From NCBI GenBank assembly GCA_965284645.1, contig OZ260106.1:3720001-3784000 (forward strand): 64,000 nt of DNA, written 5' to 3'. The number at the start of each line of letters is the position of its first letter. The first letter of the stretch is position 1. This DNA is from JAIBAJ01 sp965284645 (GTDB lineage: Bacteria > Bacteroidota > Bacteroidia > JAIBAJ01). The position numbers and the translations under genes are program-made. Below the pieces are notes generated by a model. It saw only the letters and a program-made list of their open reading frames with translations. It was not told where the DNA came from and searched no databases. Below are positions 61,647 through 64,000 of the stretch, in pieces.

Positions 61647-62160
61647 CCCCTCCTAAAATTACTTGACAGATTCTGATGTTAATTTAGAAAGTACTTGTCA
61701 AGATTTATTGTTATTACTGATGCAAGATTACGGCTAAATCCAATACCGCTAAAATTGCCTTACAGGATGTGTGTTAATCCTAATTTATGTTGTCAGGTTG
61801 GTGCTTTATTCCTGGTTTTCATTGCTTGATTTTTGATACGCCTAACGTTCTTGTATTTTCTTTTCCTATTCCTGATTTTGCTTGTCAGATTTTAGGATAA
61901 TCCTGATTTTTCCAACAAGTCTTTTTGTGCGGTAGACTTATCCTCGCAGGTTGCGGGGCCTTCTCCAAATGGGCCTTTAGCAAGCTGAGGGGGATTGACC
62001 CTTCCTAAAATTATTTCCTCCTTGTACCCAAAAACCCTTTTCCACCTCCTATCCCAAAAAATTCTTCAAAAAGGGTAAACCACTTTAACCAAAAAGTTCG
62101 AATTCAGCTATCGTATTAATCCTAGATAAAACCCAGTGCGGTAAGCAAAAGCTTCGTAAT
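61647..62160. other. Noncoding stretch between minisatellite and R1 copy 10
   Basis: No gene. A short phrase, GACCC.TCCTAAAATTA, occurs at about 61646 and again near 61998. The sequence is AT-rich and degenerate, perhaps decayed mobile DNA. Confidence 0.4.
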
Positions 62161-62181
62161 TCGGTAAAGGTGGAGGCGGGC

Positions 62182-62330
62182 GTTCGGGCAACGATAGAGC
62201 CAAATACCCCACAGGGATGCGTAGGCACGGAGCAGACCGAGGAGTATGGGCGATAGCGTGGCCCTTGAGCCCTTGCAGCATGCTTGTTTTTATCGGGAAA
62301 GCGGTTTTTGGGCGAAAGGGAGCCCGCGAG
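62182..62330 (-). repeat. R1 structured GC-rich repeat, copy 10
   Basis: In its own orientation GCGGGCTCCCTTTCGCCC, GCCACGCTATCGCCC, covarying stem ATACTCC/GGGGTAT, GGCTCTATCGTTGCCCGAACGCC. Outer stem is imperfect, the core stem fits copy 7. Confidence 0.8.
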
Positions 62331-62412
62331 AAAATGAGGAAAGAGGAAAGAGGAAAGAGGAAAGAGGAAAGAGAAAGAGAAAAGAGGAAAGAGAAAAGAG
62401 AAGTTAGAAAAT
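62330..62412 (+). repeat. Purine-only low-complexity tract (GGAAAGA)n
   Basis: About 80 bases of nearly pure A/G with GGAAAGA-like units. Any open frame through it is compositional. Confidence 0.7.
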
Positions 62413-62493
62413 AGGGAATCTGGAAATCTGTGAATTTGCTAATCTGGCAACCTAGAACCCTGACAACCTGAAAATCAATGAATTATCAGCGTC

Positions 62494-62528
62494 CCATATC
62501 TCACTACTCATATCTCACTACTCATATC
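62494..62528 (+). repeat. Short tandem repeat (ATATCTCACTACTC)n into which IS3 inserted
   Basis: 14-bp units with TCTCACTACTCATA phrasing. The units continue after the IS3 element (63989-64000 ATCTCACTACTC), so the IS lies inside the array. Confidence 0.75.
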
Positions 62529-62592
62529 TGTCAGGGCCTGAAATATGTTGACCGTTTTAAAAGGAAAAGTAATTTTTAAAACCAACATAAAA

Positions 62593-63021
62593 ATGGCAAC
62601 AAGAACAGAGTACAAATTAAGTCGTTCAGAACGGCAAAAGCGAGTTTTCAGTGAAGAATTCAAACGAGAAAGAGTAAAGGAGATTGATATGAAAGCGACC
62701 ACAGTTTCCCAAGTATCTAGGACCTATGAGGTAAATCAATGTAATGTTCGGAAGTGGATGGAGAAATATAGTAAGCAATACAAAAAAGGCTTACGTTTGG
62801 TAGTAGAAATGGAAAGCGAAACAAAAAAGCTACTAGAGCTTCAGGCAAAAATAGCAGAACTGGAGCGTATTGTCGGACAAAAACAGGTTCTGATAGACTT
62901 TCAGGCGAAGATGATAGAGATAGCGGAGCAGGAGTTCGGGATAGACATAAAAAAAAATCCGAGAAAGAACCATCATCCACTTCTGGGAGCACAGGGAAGA
63001 ACTCGACTACAGCTTAAATAG
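62593..63021 (+). CDS. IS3-family transposase OrfA
   Basis: From ATG 62593 (142 residues). An HTH region (VSQVSRTYEVNQCNVRKWME) is followed by a leucine-zipper-like coiled coil (LLELQAKIAELERIVGQKQVLIDFQAKM), as in IS3 OrfA. A run of nine A bases (62949-62957) inside IDIKKNPR is the presumed slip site into orfB. The upstream ATG at 62545 would lie within the terminal repeat region. The OrfA frame is frame 1 of the window and orfB is shifted +1 (or -2). Confidence 0.85.
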   Translation: MATRTEYKLSRSERQKRVFSEEFKRERVKEIDMKATTVSQVSRTYEVNQCNVRKWMEKYSKQYKKGLRLVVEMESETKKLLELQAKIAELERIVGQKQVLIDFQAKMIEIAEQEFGIDIKKNPRKNHHPLLGAQGRTRLQLK

Positions 63022-63955
63022 GTTTTATGCGGCTATAGGCGCCAGCAAGCAATCAGTGCACCAGATGCTAAACAGGCGCATGCGTAGCGAAGTAGAACAA
63101 TCTTACCTAATGCAGTTAATAGAGGACATACGCAGTGATCACCCGACTATGTCATGCCGAGCTATGTACCACAAGATACAGCCAGGCACCATAGGCAGGG
63201 ATAAGTTCGAGGCGTTGTGCAAACAATGGGGCTATTCCTCTATTCGTCCAGTCAACTATCAACGCACTACGGATAGCAAAGGGGTAATAAGATTTGATAA
63301 TCTTTTGGAGAAAGCACAAATTACTGGCATGAATCAAGCTTATGTTAGCGATATCACCTATTTTGAGTTGAATAATCGATTCTACTACATCACCTTTATC
63401 ATGGATGCCTTTACAAGGTACATAGTCGGATATGCGGTATCCGATAGACTTTTGACAGAAAGTACCACCTTGTTAGCCTTGAAAATGGCTTTAAAAAACA
63501 GAAAAGGTAAACTACCGAAGTTAATAATCTTCCATTCTGATGGTGGTGGTCAATATTTTGACAAAATATTCCTACAACTAACTAAAAAGTACGACTTCTT
63601 GAATAGTATGTGCGAGTTTGCATACCAGAATGGAAAGGCGGAACGTATAAATGGGGTAATAAAAAATAACTACCTGAAACACTGGGAGATAAAGACATAT
63701 AAGGATTTAGTTAGCAATGTTGACCGTGCGGTACATCTTTACAATACAGGAAAACCACATAAAGAACTCAAAATGAAAACACCATTGCAAATTGAAAAGG
63801 AACAATTAAATTTGCAACAGCAAACAAAGCCGAAGATGACAGAGTCATTTGACGCAAAAAGTCAATTGGTTCGGGGCATTGAGCCCCTCCCAATTGAAGC
63901 AAACAAAGCCTCAGAATCCAGATGTATTTTCCACAAAATATTATCTGAAGGATGA
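62951..63955 (+). CDS. IS3-family transposase OrfB (DDE integrase core)
   Basis: An open frame of 334 residues from just after the A9 run to 63955. Catalytic DDE: YVSDITYFE (first D), FHSDGGGQYFD (second D) and QNGKAERINGVIKNNYLKHW (E). The opening HFWEHREELDYSLNRFYAAIGASKQ is the conserved OrfB N-terminus and lies upstream of the first GTG (63056), so OrfB depends on ribosomal or transcriptional slippage. All catalytic residues are intact, so activity is possible. Confidence 0.87.
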   Translation, partial: KKIRERTIIHFWEHREELDYSLNRFYAAIGASKQSVHQMLNRRMRSEVEQSYLMQLIEDIRSDHPTMSCRAMYHKIQPGTIGRDKFEALCKQWGYSSIRPVNYQRTTDSKGVIRFDNLLEKAQITGMNQAYVSDITYFELNNRFYYITFIMDAFTRYIVGYAVSDRLLTESTTLLALKMALKNRKGKLPKLIIFHSDGGGQYFDKIFLQLTKKYDFLNSMCEFAYQNGKAERINGVIKNNYLKHWEIKTYKDLVSNVDRAVHLYNTGKPHKELKMKTPLQIEKEQLNLQQQTKPKMTESFDAKSQLVRGIEPLPIEANKASESRCIFHKILSEG

Positions 63956-64000
63956 GAGAAAGCGGTCAACGTTTTTTAGGCATTGACAATCTCACTACTC

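Larger units (their letters stand above)
62526..63991 (+). mobile_element. Complete IS3-family insertion sequence
   Basis: The element is 62529-63988, 1460 bp. Its ends are imperfect inverted repeats of about 30 bp starting TGTCAGGGCCTGAAATATG on the left and TGTCAATGCCTAAAAAACG (reverse complement) on the right, both followed by TTGACCG. The TG...CA ends fit IS3. Direct repeats ATC at 62526-62528 and 63989-63991 are a 3-bp target duplication. It contains orfA and orfB with a frameshift. Confidence 0.9.

Noticed and set aside
62217..62414. 65-residue frame rich in K/R/E
   Set aside because: It covers R1 copy 10 and the purine tract; its composition explains the frame.
1..64000. tRNA, rRNA, riboswitch or replication origin
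   Set aside because: I looked in the intergenic gaps and saw no cloverleaf, conserved riboswitch core or DnaA-box cluster; a computed scan would be needed to exclude a weak one.

Overview
The window comes from a member of the Bacteroidota, most likely an environmental Flavobacteriia- or Sphingobacteriia-like organism. The evidence is: type IX secretion (T9SS) C-terminal sorting domains on several large secreted proteins, a gliding-motility-type C-terminal domain on a PKD protein, a PorV-like outer membrane protein, many lipoproteins, a CcmE with a CxxxY heme motif, and promoters of the Bacteroidota -7 type (TAnnTTTG) a short way upstream of many starts. No tRNA or rRNA gene was recognised.

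Layout. 1-2.3 kb: end of a tripartite drug-efflux operon (HlyD-like adaptor plus 14-TM MFS pump). 3.1-5.7 kb: cytochrome c maturation genes ccmB-C-D-E plus a PRTase. 5.9-15 kb: a RetSat/CrtI-like oxidoreductase, a reverse-strand cyclophilin-GDPD-GNAT operon, two paralogous lipoproteins, a TPR lipoprotein and uvrA. 15.4-26.7 kb: a membrane protein with a fascin-like tail, terC-trxB, and secreted/lipoprotein genes. 26.8-31.3 kb: a DUF1573 protein and a surface-sugar cluster (GT4, HisH-like, HisF-like, WbpG-like amidotransferase). 31.4-46.9 kb: metabolic and stress genes (ALDH, Usp, nucleoside phosphorylase, GT51 transglycosylase, DoxX-gpx-ohrR, CotH protein, purA, a D-cysteine desulfhydrase family enzyme). 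47-56 kb: porV-like, mazG, a very large PKD protein broken by a frameshift, and folA.

56.3-64 kb is an AT-richer accessory (defence) island. Its centrepiece is a complete retron: a PRTase-like effector, a small wHTH-like protein, an msr-msd ncRNA with perfect 11-bp a1/a2 repeats, and a retron reverse transcriptase with YADD, an NAxxH-like motif and VTG. This gene set matches type III retrons. It is followed by an attC-like palindrome, a frameshifted PGN_0703-type nuclease gene, an Mrr restriction protein, a 21-bp minisatellite and a complete IS3-family element with a 3-bp target duplication.

The intergenic space holds three repeat families. R1 has ten GC-rich copies (about 145-217 bp) in both orientations, with a stem whose two strands covary between copies, so it is a structured RNA or ssDNA element. 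R2 has two copies with an identical 64-nt core and terminal inverted repeats, plus a stand-alone palindrome of its ends. R3 has four copies of a double-hairpin MITE-like element.
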